Assembly (NCBI GenBank): GCA_001897425.1
Contig: MKSW01000003.1
Span: forward strand, 254,412 to 318,411
Source of the DNA: Actinobacteria bacterium 69-20
Lineage (GTDB): Bacteria > Actinomycetota > Actinomycetes > Mycobacteriales > Nakamurellaceae
Length of the DNA stretch: 64,000 bases
Direction: 5' to 3'
Both the position numbers and the translations under genes were made by a program. Below the pieces are notes generated by a model. The model was not told where the DNA came from. It saw only the letters and a list, made by a program, of their open reading frames with translations, and did no database searches. Positions 52,915-62,282 of this stretch are shown here, one piece after another. Position 1 is the stretch's first letter; the number at the start of each line of letters is the position of its first letter.

Positions 52915-54045
52915 TCAGTTCCCGGCCTTGCCCTCGCCGGAGGCCGCTTGATCCAGCGCGCCCTGCACGGTCGCGATCAGTTGCGCCCATGAGGTGTCGA
53001 ATTTCTGCACGCCCTCCCGCTCCAGCGTGTCGAACACGTCCGGCAGGTCCATGCCCAGCGCCGCGAGATCGTCGAAGACCTTGCGGGATTCCGCATAGGT
53101 ACCGCGCACCGTGTCGCCGCGGATCACGCCGTGGTCCACGACTGCGTCGATGGTTTTCTCCGGTGCCGTGTTGACGGTGTCCGGCGCGACAAGCTCCACC
53201 ACGTAACGAGTGTCGTCGTAGCTCGGATCCTTCACCCCGGTGGAGGCCCATAGCGGCCGTTGCACTCGCGCGCCCGCCGCCGCCAGCGCCTTCCACCGAT
53301 CGGACGCGAACTTCTCCTCGAACAGCTGATAGGCGAGCCGCGCGTTGGCGATCGCAGCCTTGCCTCGCAGCGCGGCAGCGGACGCGCCGCCGATCGCGTC
53401 GAGTCGCTTGTCGACCTCCACATCGACACGGGAGACGAAGAACGACGCCACCGAGGTGAGTGCATGCAGATCGTGCCCGTTGCCCTTCGCCCGCTCCAGG
53501 CCCTCGAAGAAGGCGCCGATCACCTGCTCGTACCGGGTCAGCGAGAAGATCAGCGTCACGTTCACGTTGATGCCCTCGGCCAACGTGTCGGCGATCGCCG
53601 GAATGCCCTCGGCCGTCGCCGGAATCTTGATGTACAGGTTGGGCCGACCGACGATCTTCGCGAGTTCCCGCGCCTGCGCCACCGTGCCCGGCGTGTCATG
53701 CGCCAGGCTCGGTTCGACCTCGAGCGACACCCGCCCGTCCACCCCGTCGGTCGCGGCGAAGGTGGCTGCGAAGAGGTCGCAGGCGTCGCGCACGTCGTCC
53801 GTCATCAGCACCCTGGCCGCGTCCGCCGACGCTGCCCCGCCGGCCGCGAGATCGGCGACCTTCGCCGCATATTCCGACCCGTCGCCGAGCGCGCCGGCGA
53901 AGATCGTCGGGTTGCTGGTGACCCCGGTGACGTGCCGGTGCGCGATCAGATCGGCGAGGTTTCCCGTCCGGAGCCGCTCCCGAGACAGGTCGTCCAGCCA
54001 CAGCGATACGCCCGCCTTCGTCAGATCACCCAGTGCGTCGCTCAT
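52915..54045 (-). CDS. tal: Transaldolase
   Basis: The protein has 376 residues from an ATG with GGAG upstream. It shows [36 protein letters not shown], the Schiff-base Lys in [33 protein letters not shown] and [18 protein letters not shown]. It transfers dihydroxyacetone units in the non-oxidative pentose phosphate pathway. It lies between tkt and pgi, spaced by 98 bp and 2 bp. Confidence 0.95.
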   Translation of the reverse strand: MSDALGDLTKAGVSLWLDDLSRERLRTGNLADLIAHRHVTGVTSNPTIFAGALGDGSEYAAKVADLAAGGAASADAARVLMTDDVRDACDLFAATFAATDGVDGRVSLEVEPSLAHDTPGTVAQARELAKIVGRPNLYIKIPATAEGIPAIADTLAEGINVNVTLIFSLTRYEQVIGAFFEGLERAKGNGHDLHALTSVASFFVSRVDVEVDKRLDAIGGASAAALRGKAAIANARLAYQLFEEKFASDRWKALAAAGARVQRPLWASTGVKDPSYDDTRYVVELVAPDTVNTAPEKTIDAVVDHGVIRGDTVRGTYAESRKVFDDLAALGMDLPDVFDTLEREGVQKFDTSWAQLIATVQGALDQAASGEGKAGN

Positions 54046-54143
54046 CGAAGATCCACTCCTTCACAGCCATGCCGTCGGGTATGACGGTGTTCCGTGGTGT
54101 GCTGTGCCGCCGACGTGGTGCCCGCGGCCGGCATCCACCCGCC

Positions 54144-56279
54144 TCAGCGCCCGTCGGCCCCCATTGATTCCTTGATCGATTCCCGCGCGGCGGCCACCGC
54201 CGCCTCGGCGGTAATGCCGAACTCCTGGAACAGCGTCTTGTAGTCCGCCGAGGCGCCGAAATGTTCCAGCGACACGGGGCGCCCGGCCGATCCGATCCAT
54301 TGCCACCACGACTGGGCGATGCCCGCTTCGATAGAGACGCGGGCCGTGACGCCTGTCGGCAGTACCGCCTCGCGGTACGCAGCGTCCTGCTCGGCGAACC
54401 ACTCGACGCAGGGCATGGAAACCACGCGCGCTGAAACCCCTTCCGTCGCAAGCCGTTCGCGCGCCGCCAACGCGATCTGCACCTCGGATCCGGTCGCGAT
54501 GAAGATCACGTCCGGGACGCGCTCGTCGCCCGCGAGCACGTATCCGCCGCGGGCCACGCCCTCCGCGGACGTGCCGGCCAGCACGGGCACGTTCTGCCGG
54601 GTCAGTGCCAGGCCGACCGGGCCGGACGCCCAGATCGCCTGACGCTCCAGGATCGCCTTCCACGCGAACGCGGTCTCGTTCGCGTCGGCGGGTCGCACGA
54701 CCGATAGGCCCGGGATCGCCCGCAGCGCGGCCAGGTGCTCGACCGGCTGATGCGTCGGCCCGTCCTCGCCCAGGCCGATGGAGTCGTGCGTCCACACGTA
54801 GGTGACGGGTGCCTTCATCACCGAGGCGAGCCGGACCGCTCCGCGCATGTAATCGGAGAACACCAGGAACGTGCCGCCGTACGGCCGAGTCGGCCCGTGC
54901 AGCGCGATCCCGGTAAGGATGGCGCCCATCGCATGCTCGCGAATGCCGAAATGCAACGTGCGTCCGTAGGGGTGCGCGTTCCACTCCTTGGTGGTGGCGC
55001 CGATCGGGCCGAACGAGTCGGCGCCGGCCATCGTGGTGTTGTTCGATCCGGCGAGATCGGCCGAGCCGCCCCACAACTCGGGCAGCACCGGCGCGAGCGC
55101 CGACAGCACCGCGCCCGACGCGGACCGGGTCGCCACGCCCTTCGGATCGGCATCGAAATGCGGCAACGCGTCCGACCAGCCCGCCGGCAGCTCCCGGCGC
55201 CACAGGCGGTCGAAGAGCACCTTGCGCTCCGGCTCGCGCGCGGCCCATGCGTCGAAGCCTTGCTGCCACGCGGCGTGTGCCGCCGCGCCACGGCCCTGGA
55301 CCTCGCGGGCATGCGCGAGGACAGCGTCATCCACGACGAAGCTCTTGTCGGGATCGAAGCCCAGCGCCCGCTTCACGGCCGCCACCTCGTCGGCGCCGAG
55401 CGCCGCGCCGTGGATCTTGCCCGTGTTCATCAGATCCGGTGCGGGATAACCGATAACGCTCTTGATCGCGATGAACGACGGCCTGTCGGTGACGGCCCGG
55501 GCGCGGTCGATCGCGGCCAGGATGTCCGATACGTTCTCGCCGCCTTCGACCCGCTGGACGTGCCATCCGTACGCCTCGTAGCGCTTCGGCACGTCCTCGG
55601 ACAGCGCGATCGTCGTGTCGTCCTCGATCGAGATCTGGTTGTCGTCATAGAAGACGATGAGGTTGCCGAGTTGCTGACGGCCGGCGATCGACGACGCCTC
55701 CGAGGTGACGCCCTCCTCGATATCGCCGTCGGAGGCGATCACGTAGATGTAGTGGTCGAAGGGAGAGGTGCCGGCCGGTGCGTCCGGGTCGAACAGGCCG
55801 CGCTCCCGCCGCGATGCCATGGCCATGCCGACCGCCGACGAGAGCCCCTGGCCCAGCGGCCCGGTGGTGATCTCCACACCGCGGGTGTGCCCATGCTCGG
55901 GGTGGCCCGGCGTCAGCGACCCCCAGGTCCGCAGCGCCTCGAGGTCGGCGAGCTCCAGACCGTACCCGGACAGGTAGAGCTGGATGTAGAGGGTCAGCGA
56001 GGAGTGCCCGCAGGACAGCACGAATCGGTCCCGGCCGACCCAATCGGGATCCGCCGGATCGTGCCGCATCACGCGCTGGAACAGCGCATACGCCAGGGGA
56101 GCGAGGCTCATCGCGGTTCCGGGGTGCCCGTTTCCGACCTTCTGCACGGCATCTGCGGCGAGCACGCGTACCGTGTCGACGGCCTGCGCGTCCAGACTCG
56201 ACCAGTCCGCGGGCAGGTGCGGTGTCACAAGCTCGCGGAGTTCATCGTCGGTTCGTGGTGTCGTCGCGGCAGCGGTCAC
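54144..56279 (-). CDS. tkt: Transketolase
   Basis: The protein has 711 residues. The start is set at a GTG (56279) with GAAGGAGGG 8 nt upstream; the frame is open further upstream from an ATG at 56432 but lacks family similarity there. Thiamine-diphosphate enzyme features are VGNGHPGTAMSLAPLAYALF, DRFVLSCGHSSLTLYIQLYL, GDIEEGVTSEASSIAGRQQL, FHFGIREH-type (LHFGIREHAMGAILTGIAL) and DSIGLGEDGPTHQPVEHLA. It transfers two-carbon ketol groups. First gene of the pentose phosphate operon; divergent from ctaB. Confidence 0.96.
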   Translation of the reverse strand: MTAAATTPRTDDELRELVTPHLPADWSSLDAQAVDTVRVLAADAVQKVGNGHPGTAMSLAPLAYALFQRVMRHDPADPDWVGRDRFVLSCGHSSLTLYIQLYLSGYGLELADLEALRTWGSLTPGHPEHGHTRGVEITTGPLGQGLSSAVGMAMASRRERGLFDPDAPAGTSPFDHYIYVIASDGDIEEGVTSEASSIAGRQQLGNLIVFYDDNQISIEDDTTIALSEDVPKRYEAYGWHVQRVEGGENVSDILAAIDRARAVTDRPSFIAIKSVIGYPAPDLMNTGKIHGAALGADEVAAVKRALGFDPDKSFVVDDAVLAHAREVQGRGAAAHAAWQQGFDAWAAREPERKVLFDRLWRRELPAGWSDALPHFDADPKGVATRSASGAVLSALAPVLPELWGGSADLAGSNNTTMAGADSFGPIGATTKEWNAHPYGRTLHFGIREHAMGAILTGIALHGPTRPYGGTFLVFSDYMRGAVRLASVMKAPVTYVWTHDSIGLGEDGPTHQPVEHLAALRAIPGLSVVRPADANETAFAWKAILERQAIWASGPVGLALTRQNVPVLAGTSAEGVARGGYVLAGDERVPDVIFIATGSEVQIALAARERLATEGVSARVVSMPCVEWFAEQDAAYREAVLPTGVTARVSIEAGIAQSWWQWIGSAGRPVSLEHFGASADYKTLFQEFGITAEAAVAAARESIKESMGADGR

Positions 56280-56600
56280 GTCGGCGACCCTCCTTCGTTC
56301 GTCGCGGAAAAAGACGGCGATTCGGGTGCCGGACAGCGTTCGCGGGCCGGGCCGATCGGACCCGGGCCATGCACCCCAACCACTTGTCGAGCCTAGCGCT
56401 GCCGTCTGACGGTCCTGGATGGCCATGATCATTCCCGGCGAGTGGTGCCCGCGGCGGCATGCTGGATTCCCGGGGCGGTGTCGGCGTTACGCGCGAAGTG
56501 ACAGCCCGTACTATGACAATTTGGCGGGAGCAGGGAAAATTTGGCGAGACGCGGGGCGAATGCGGGAGGACGACGCGGACGTGGGCAGGGTGATGTGCCA
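56280..56600. promoter_or_regulatory. Divergent tkt / ctaB promoter region
   Basis: About 320 bp without a gene. It includes two AATTTGGCG direct repeats at 56519-56527 and 56538-56546, close to the likely ctaB promoter (TACTATGACAAT upstream). Promoter elements were not resolved with confidence. Confidence 0.35.
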
Positions 56601-57650
56601 GTGGTGACGGACGGTCGCGCGGCCCTGCAAGATGCGCGCTCGCACGAGGTGCGCTCCCCGCGGCAGCCCCGGCCCGGTGCGGCCGATCCGGTCGGTGGCC
56701 CGGCAGACGAGCAGCGTCATACCAGCGGTCATACCGGCGCCGGTCCGGTCACGATCGCGGATCGCATCACCGCCTATGTGATGCTCACGAAGCCGCGGAT
56801 CATCGAGCTCTTGCTGATCACCACCGTGCCGGCCATGTTCGCTGCTCAGCGCGGGGTGCCGAGCCTGGCCGTCATGTTCGCGACGCTGTTCGGCGGGATG
56901 CTCGCCGCCGGCAGCGCGAACGCTCTCAACTGCGTTTATGACGCCGACATCGACGAGATCATGCGCCGTACGCGGAACCGGCCGCTGGCCAGGCATACGG
57001 TGAGCCGTCGCAATGCGCTGATCTTCGCGATCGCGATCGGAGTCGTGTCCGTTCTCTTCCTCGCGGTGACGACGACGTGGCAGGCCGGTGTGCTCACCGC
57101 CGTCGCGATCCTGTTCTACGTGCTCGTGTACACCATGCTGCTCAAGCGGCGCACATCGCAGAACATCGTCTGGGGCGGCCTCGCCGGATGCATGCCGGTG
57201 ATCATCGGCTGGTCCGCGGTGACCGGCGGGATCGGGTGGCCGGCCTGGGCGTTCTTCGGGGTGATCTTCTTCTGGACGCCGCCGCACACCTGGGCGCTGG
57301 CGATGCGCTACAAGGAGGATTACGCGGCGGCCGGCGTGCCGATGCTGCCCGTGGTCGCCTCGGAGCGCACGGTGGTGCGGCAGATCGTGCTCTACAGCTG
57401 GGGGATGGTGGTCTGCTCGTTGGTGCTGATCCCCGCGTCCGCGTGGCTGTACCTGGCGATCGCGGTGCCCGCCGGTGTGGTGTTCCTGGCGGCGGCGCAC
57501 TCGCTGCATCTGAAGGTGGTGCGGGGCGCGGCGGCCAAACCCATGACGCTGTTCCACCTGTCGAACCTGTACCTGACCGTGGTGTCGGTGGCCTGGGCCG
57601 TCGACGCCGCGCTCGGCTGGGCGCCGGTGGGGTGGGCTCCGTGGCACTAA
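56601..57650 (+). CDS. ctaB: Protoheme IX farnesyltransferase (heme O synthase)
   Basis: About 349 residues from the GTG at 56601 (AGGG about 10 nt upstream); GTGs at 56595 and 56604 are alternatives. After a polar N-terminus the UbiA-type core shows YVMLTKPRIIELLLITTVPA, the prenyl-diphosphate motif NCVYDADIDEIMRRTRNRPL, and FFWTPPHTWALAMRYKEDYA, with about eight membrane helices. It farnesylates heme B to heme O for cytochrome aa3 oxidase. The pathway partner ctaA lies at 58674-59726. Confidence 0.94.
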   Translation: MVTDGRAALQDARSHEVRSPRQPRPGAADPVGGPADEQRHTSGHTGAGPVTIADRITAYVMLTKPRIIELLLITTVPAMFAAQRGVPSLAVMFATLFGGMLAAGSANALNCVYDADIDEIMRRTRNRPLARHTVSRRNALIFAIAIGVVSVLFLAVTTTWQAGVLTAVAILFYVLVYTMLLKRRTSQNIVWGGLAGCMPVIIGWSAVTGGIGWPAWAFFGVIFFWTPPHTWALAMRYKEDYAAAGVPMLPVVASERTVVRQIVLYSWGMVVCSLVLIPASAWLYLAIAVPAGVVFLAAAHSLHLKVVRGAAAKPMTLFHLSNLYLTVVSVAWAVDAALGWAPVGWAPWH

Positions 57651-57961
57651 CTGCCACGGGCGGCGGAGCCTCGAAGTTGCCGCGGCAGGACCGCGACGTG
57701 GAGACGCGCCTGCGCGCGTTCGCCGCGCGCCACGGCGACGGGGTGGTCGCCGTCATCAACCACGTCGGCCGGGTGGGCGCTCGCATCGTCGTGATCGCGC
57801 CGAGCGGGGAGTTCGGCGACGCGCTCGCCTCGTCCGTCGATGCCGCGACCGCGATCTGCGAACGGCTCGGCCTGCCTGTCCGCGAATGGGACCGCGAGAC
57901 CACGGGCCTGCTGGCCCCGTCGGCGGCCGATCGCGTCCAGATGGGCACCCGTCGGCGATAG
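57641..57961 (+). CDS. Small hypothetical protein overlapping ctaB
   Basis: About 106 residues from the GTG at 57641, overlapping the ctaB stop by 10 bp; the GTG has GGTGGGG upstream. The core is TRLRAFAARHGDGVVAVINH, VGARIVVIAPSGEFGDALAS and AATAICERLGLPVREWDRET, a soluble alpha/beta pattern. It is not recognised. The coupling suggests it is co-transcribed with ctaB. Confidence 0.6.
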   Translation: MALTATGGGASKLPRQDRDVETRLRAFAARHGDGVVAVINHVGRVGARIVVIAPSGEFGDALASSVDAATAICERLGLPVREWDRETTGLLAPSAADRVQMGTRRR

Positions 57962-57975
57962 CGGCGCTCGCATCA

Positions 57976-57992
57976 TTGCATCAGTGATGCAA
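57976..57992. promoter_or_regulatory. Candidate VapB operator
   Basis: TTGCATCA-G-TGATGCAA is a perfect palindrome with a 1-bp centre, 20 bp upstream of the vapB ATG; an extra GCATCA half-site precedes it. Its position fits autoregulation by the VapBC complex. Confidence 0.65.
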
Positions 57993-58011
57993 CCCTGCCT
58001 ACCCTGGACGT

Positions 58012-58248
58012 ATGCGCACCACTGTGGACCTGCCGGAGGACACCCTCCGCCGGGTGAAGAACATCGCGGCGGACCGGCGTACGTCGGTCAGCAAGGTCAT
58101 CGCCGACTATGTGCAGAAGGCCGTCGATCCCCCGGCGGAAGGCAGTTATCCGCGTTACCACATCGAGCCCGATACCGGGTTCATGGTTGTCGATCTAGGC
58201 TATCCGGTGACCTCGGAAGACGTGCGAAGAGCGCTGGACGACGAGTGA
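58012..58248 (+). CDS. vapB: VapB-type ribbon-helix-helix antitoxin
   Basis: The protein has 78 residues. The N-terminal ribbon-helix-helix is MRTTVDLPEDTLRRVKNIAA, then DRRTSVSKVIADYVQKAV. The C-terminal part (FMVVDLGYPVTSEDVRRALD) would wrap the toxin. The stop overlaps the toxin start (TGATG). It would bind the palindrome directly upstream and neutralise the adjacent PIN toxin. Confidence 0.88.
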   Translation: MRTTVDLPEDTLRRVKNIAADRRTSVSKVIADYVQKAVDPPAEGSYPRYHIEPDTGFMVVDLGYPVTSEDVRRALDDE

Positions 58249-58655
58249 TGGCGGCGGCCGGTTCGACGTTCCTGTGGGATGCGAACGTGCTGATCGCGCG
58301 AGCGATGGCCACGCATGAGCATTACGCGGTGGTGGTCGACTGGACCACGCAGCATCCTCTGTTCGCTACCACGCCGATCACACAGGGAAGCCTTGTTCGG
58401 TATCTCGTGCGCACCGGGAACCGTGCCCTCAAAGCAGCAGAAGTGCTGGCTCGAGTGACGCAACGGAACGGCCACGAGTTCTGGCCGGACGACGTTGGCT
58501 ATGACCGGCCCATGCTGGCCCGCGTCCACGGCCACGGCGACGTCACCGACGCGTACCTCGCCCAGCTCGCTCGGCACCACGGCGGGAAGCTCGCAACTCT
58601 GGACCGCCGGCTCGGTGATCTGCACCCCGACGTGACCGTCGTGATCCCGACCTGA
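58248..58655 (+). CDS. vapC: VapC-type PIN-domain toxin
   Basis: The protein has 135 residues. PIN acidic residues are Asp in FLWDANVLIARAM, Asp in HGDVTDAYLAQLARHHGGKL and Asp in ATLDRRLGDL. The second acidic position (usually Glu in PxTE) reads PITQGSLVRYLV, that is Gln. The family cleaves RNA in a metal-dependent way. The Gln may weaken metal binding or reflect a subfamily variant. It is co-translated with vapB and inserted between ctaB and ctaA. Confidence 0.87.
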   Translation: MAAAGSTFLWDANVLIARAMATHEHYAVVVDWTTQHPLFATTPITQGSLVRYLVRTGNRALKAAEVLARVTQRNGHEFWPDDVGYDRPMLARVHGHGDVTDAYLAQLARHHGGKLATLDRRLGDLHPDVTVVIPT

Positions 58656-58673
58656 CCGCGGCCCGGAACATCG

Positions 58674-59726
58674 TCATACCCGATCGGTGAGCGCCGGCGC
58701 GGGCCCGCGTTCCCGGGTGGCCATCACGACCGACGCCGCCGTGGCGATCAGCGATACGGCGCCCAGCACATGCAGCACCACCAGGCCGGCTGGCACGCCG
58801 AGGAAGTACTGCGCCAGCCCCACCGCGCCCTGGCCCAGCGTGATCCCGACCAGCCAGCCCATGCGCACCAGCAGCTTCCGTGGCGCGCGGATGGCGAGGA
58901 AACCCACGCCCAGTGCGGCGATCAGGCCGAGGTACAGGAACATCAGGTCGGCGTGCAGCTGCGCCGAATCGCGGATGTCCCAATCGAGGCGCGGCGTGGT
59001 GGCGTCCCCGGCATGCGGGCCGGCCGCGGTCACCAGCGACCCGATCACCACCACCGCTCCCAGCACCACGACCGTCAACCAGGACAGCAGCCACAGCGGC
59101 CGCGGGACCAGAAGCCGTGCGGGCGAATCGTTCTCGCGTAGCCGCACCAGCGTGACCACGGCCGCGAACAGCAGCACCAGGGAGACGAGCAGGTGCGGCA
59201 TCACCGTCCACCACTTCAAGCCGGTGTAGACGACGATCCCGCCCCACACGGCCTGGGCGACCACGCCGATGGGCCCGATCGCCGCGAGCCAGAGCAGGCC
59301 GCGCCGCGCCGGGCGGATGAGCGTGATCAGCAGGAACGTGCCCAGCGATGCCACCAGCACGATGCCGGTGATGGTTCGGTTGCCGAACTCGATGGCCTGG
59401 TGAATGGCCGCCATTCCGGTGCGGTATTCGGGCACCAGGGTCCCGGGTTGGCAGTCCGGCCAGGTGGTGCAGCCGAGCCCGGAGCCGGTCACCCGGACGA
59501 CCGACCCGGTGACCGAGATCAGCGCATTCGAAATCACGGCGGCCCAGGCGAACGCGGCGATCAGCCGCATCGGCGGGCGCCAGCCGACGGCGACCTTCCA
59601 AACCCCATGCAGCCAGCCGAGAACCGTCGAGAGCCTCCGACGGCGCGGTGTGACCGTCGTCGCTTGGGCCGCCGCGGGAGGAGCCGCCGCGGTATCGGTC
59701 GCGGATTCCGTCGGGGACGTCGTCAT
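58674..59726 (-). CDS. ctaA: Heme A synthase (COX15/CtaA family)
   Basis: The protein has 350 residues from the ATG at 59726, which overlaps the permease stop (ATGA); an ATG at 59732 is an alternative. About eight membrane helices follow a polar N-terminus. Family features are VTGSVVRVTGSGLGCTTWPD (Cys-containing loop), HQAIEFGNRTITGIVLV with a heme-ligand His, and later RDSAQLHADLMFLYLGLIAA and GLVVLHVLGAVSLIA. It oxidises heme O to heme A. Same strand as, and coupled to, the ABC transporter genes. Confidence 0.93.
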   Translation of the reverse strand: MTTSPTESATDTAAAPPAAAQATTVTPRRRRLSTVLGWLHGVWKVAVGWRPPMRLIAAFAWAAVISNALISVTGSVVRVTGSGLGCTTWPDCQPGTLVPEYRTGMAAIHQAIEFGNRTITGIVLVASLGTFLLITLIRPARRGLLWLAAIGPIGVVAQAVWGGIVVYTGLKWWTVMPHLLVSLVLLFAAVVTLVRLRENDSPARLLVPRPLWLLSWLTVVVLGAVVVIGSLVTAAGPHAGDATTPRLDWDIRDSAQLHADLMFLYLGLIAALGVGFLAIRAPRKLLVRMGWLVGITLGQGAVGLAQYFLGVPAGLVVLHVLGAVSLIATAASVVMATRERGPAPALTDRV

Positions 59727-60505
59727 TGCCATCTGAACCAGCGTACGGTCGCCGTCCAGCCGACAGCGAGCCAGGCGACGAGGATGACGATGTTCGCTGC
59801 GCCGGGCCCCTGGCCGTAGGTCAGCACGTCCCGAAGTCCGTTCGACAGCGCGCCCGCGGGGGTGAGTCCGCCCACCGTCTGCAACCAGCCGGGCGCCTTC
59901 GACAGCGGGATCAGCACCCCGCCGATGCCGACCAGGATCAGCCACACCAGGTTCGCGACGCCGAGCACGGCCTCGGCGCGCATGGTCCCGCCGAGCAGCA
60001 GCGCCAGCCCGATGAACGCGCCGAGCCCGAGCAGGCTCAGCACGACCACCCAGAGCGGGTTACCGTGCGGGTGCCAGCCGAGCGCCAGGGCGGCGACAAG
60101 GCAGAGCACCACGAACTGCCCGGCGATGACGACGGCGGTCGCACCGAACTTCGCCGCCAGCAGCAGCCAGCGCGGAAACCCCGTGGCCGCAAGGCGTTTG
60201 AGCACACCGTAGCGACGGTCGAAGCCGGTGAGGATCGCCTGGGAGGTGAACGACGCCGACATGATCGCCAGGGCCAGGATGCCGGGCGTGACCGTATCCA
60301 CCCGAGGCTCCGGCAGGTCGGTGATGTGCATCGTGCTCATGGCCAGCAGCGCGGCGAGCGGGATGACGAAGGCGAGCAGCAACTGCTCGCCGTTGCGCAG
60401 CACGATCCGCAGTTCCTGCGCGGTGGCGGCGCGGACCATGGCGCCGGCGCTCGCCCGGCCGGGACGCGGTGCGAACGTGCCGGGTGCGAATCGGGGCGCG
60501 CTCAT
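59723..60505 (-). CDS. ABC-2 type transporter permease
   Basis: The protein has 260 residues. Six hydrophobic segments are visible (for example LLLAFVIPLAALLAMSTM, FGATAVVIAGQFVVLCLVAA and VVVLSLLGLGAFIGLALLLG). The ABC-2 pattern GVLKRLAATGFPRWLLLAAK is present. It overlaps the ATPase stop and the ctaA start by ATGA. In mycobacteria a similar ABC pair lies beside ctaA; substrate unknown. Confidence 0.88.
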   Translation of the reverse strand: MSAPRFAPGTFAPRPGRASAGAMVRAATAQELRIVLRNGEQLLLAFVIPLAALLAMSTMHITDLPEPRVDTVTPGILALAIMSASFTSQAILTGFDRRYGVLKRLAATGFPRWLLLAAKFGATAVVIAGQFVVLCLVAALALGWHPHGNPLWVVVLSLLGLGAFIGLALLLGGTMRAEAVLGVANLVWLILVGIGGVLIPLSKAPGWLQTVGGLTPAGALSNGLRDVLTYGQGPGAANIVILVAWLAVGWTATVRWFRWQ

Positions 60506-61308
60506 CCCCGCACCTCCCACCCGGTCAGCTCTAGGTAGACGTCCTCCAGGCGGCGGCGACCGGAATCGGTCAGCTCGGCCGGGGTGCCCTCGGCGACCTT
60601 GCGGCCGTGGTCGATGACGAGGATGCGATCCGCAAGCTGTTCCACCTCGTCCAGCAGGTGCGTGGTGAGCACGATGGTCACGCCGTCCGCGCGCGCCGCG
60701 CGGAGCACCTCCCAGACCAGGTGGCGCGCCTGCGGGTCCATGCCAGCGGTCGGTTCGTCGAGGAACAGCAACTCGGGCCGGCCCACCAGCGCCATGGCGA
60801 GGCTCAGGCGCTGCGCCTGCCCGCCGGAGAGGCGCCGGATCGGCGTGCGGGCGGACGCGGACAGCCCGACCATGTCGAGCAGCTGGTCCGGGTCGTGCGG
60901 GTGGGCGGCGCATCGCGCGACGAGGCGCAGCATCTCGCGGGTGCGCGCCGCGCCGTGGGCGCCCCCGGCCTGGAGCATCACCCCGATCCGGGGGCGGAGC
61001 GTCGTCTGCTGCCGCCAGGGATCGACACCGAGAACGCGGACGGAACCGGCATCGGGGCGGGCGAAGCCCTCGCACATGTCGATGGTGGTCGTCTTCCCGG
61101 CGCCGTTCGGACCGAGCACTGCGAAGACGGACGCGGCAGGGACGGTGAACGTCAGCCGATCCACGGCCCGGACGCTGCCGAAACTCTTCGAGACGTCGGC
61201 CAGGGCGAGCGCGGCCGGTTGAGCTGCGGCCGGTTGTGACGCGAACGGCTGAGATGCGATCAGCGGCGAATCGGGCCGTGCCTCGGGAGACGGATCGGGT
61301 ACTGCCAC
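60502..61308 (-). CDS. ABC transporter ATP-binding protein
   Basis: The protein has 268 residues from the GTG at 61308. An Ala/Pro/Gln-rich N-terminus of about 35 residues precedes Walker A (AVLGPNGAGKTTTIDMCEG), the signature RRLSGGQAQRLSLAMALVG, Walker B (ELLFLDEPTAGMDP) and the switch His (IVLTTHLLDEVEQLADRILV). It is the first gene of the ATPase-permease-ctaA operon and divergent from sufR. Probably an exporter; no substrate can be named. Confidence 0.9.
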   Translation of the reverse strand: MAVPDPSPEARPDSPLIASQPFASQPAAAQPAALALADVSKSFGSVRAVDRLTFTVPAASVFAVLGPNGAGKTTTIDMCEGFARPDAGSVRVLGVDPWRQQTTLRPRIGVMLQAGGAHGAARTREMLRLVARCAAHPHDPDQLLDMVGLSASARTPIRRLSGGQAQRLSLAMALVGRPELLFLDEPTAGMDPQARHLVWEVLRAARADGVTIVLTTHLLDEVEQLADRILVIDHGRKVAEGTPAELTDSGRRRLEDVYLELTGWEVRG

Positions 61309-61432
61309 GTGGCACAGGATAGGGACCGGCCCTGCACGGGTGCCCGCGGGGCCGTCGAGACGTTGATCACGACGCGGCGCGTGGCGGGTACCCCCGCTGG
61401 ACCGCTCGGAGCAAATAGGTAACATTCAAGTT

Positions 61433-62242
61433 GTGAAAACGTCGGCCAAGGTAGCGGCGCCCGTGCGCAGCGCACGGGCCGAGGATGCTGGATCGCTGCA
61501 GATCGCCTCGGGCGAGGACGGCGCGCGCGGTGAGGTTGTCCGCCGACTGCTGATCGACGGGCCGTCGACCGCGGCGCACCTGGCGGCTGCGTTGGGCGTG
61601 TCCGGGACGGCGGTGCGGCGGCAACTCGACGCGTTGCATGCGGAGGGGTCGGTCACCTGCCGAGATGCGGCGGTCGCGGGCAGGCGCGGCCGCGGCCGGC
61701 CGGCGCAGGTGTATCTGCTCACCGATCTGGGGCGGCGACGGTTGCCGCACGCCTATGACGAGCTGGCCGAAGAGGCCCTGGGCTACCTCGCCGAGCACGT
61801 CGGGCCGGAAGCCGTGACGCAGTTCGCGCGGCAGCGGGCCGAGCGCATCGTCGACACGGTGCGCGGGGAACTGGACGCCGCGTCCACCGTCGCCGAGCGG
61901 GCGCGCATTCTGGCGAAGGCCCTGTCCCGATCGGGATACGTCGCAAGTGTCGACGAGGTCGGCATCGGTGAACAGCTGTCGCAACACCACTGTCCAGTGG
62001 CGCACGTGGCGGGCAAGTATCCGGCGCTGTGCGAACAGGAGTTGGCCGTGTTTACCGAGACGCTCGGTACCTACGCCCAGCGGCTCGCCACCATCGCCCG
62101 CGGGGACTCGTTCTGCACCACCTTTATTCCGGACCCCGTAATTCCGAACGCACCGAGCACGAACCCGCAGACGACGCCGTTGAACAGTGTTGCGCGGGGC
62201 GTTCGCATAGCATCCGGCGGCCGGGCGGCCGCGACCCGATGA
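61433..62242 (+). CDS. sufR: SufR-like Fe-S cluster-sensing repressor
   Basis: The protein has 269 residues from a GTG with no good ribosome binding site; a TAACAT-like -10 lies about 10 bp upstream, so a leaderless transcript is possible. The winged helix is [20 protein letters not shown], then [20 protein letters not shown]. Three Cys suited to a [4Fe-4S] cluster lie in [20 protein letters not shown] and GDSFCTTF. It would repress the downstream suf operon when clusters are plentiful. Position before sufB matches mycobacteria. Confidence 0.9.
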   Translation: MKTSAKVAAPVRSARAEDAGSLQIASGEDGARGEVVRRLLIDGPSTAAHLAAALGVSGTAVRRQLDALHAEGSVTCRDAAVAGRRGRGRPAQVYLLTDLGRRRLPHAYDELAEEALGYLAEHVGPEAVTQFARQRAERIVDTVRGELDAASTVAERARILAKALSRSGYVASVDEVGIGEQLSQHHCPVAHVAGKYPALCEQELAVFTETLGTYAQRLATIARGDSFCTTFIPDPVIPNAPSTNPQTTPLNSVARGVRIASGGRAAATR

Positions 62243-62282
62243 GCATTCGATCACCATTCGACACGCAGAGAAGGACAGCTCG

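Noticed and set aside
54735..56396. Long plus-strand open frame opposite tkt
   Set aside because: It mirrors the codon bias of the transketolase gene and has no domain-like features or good start.
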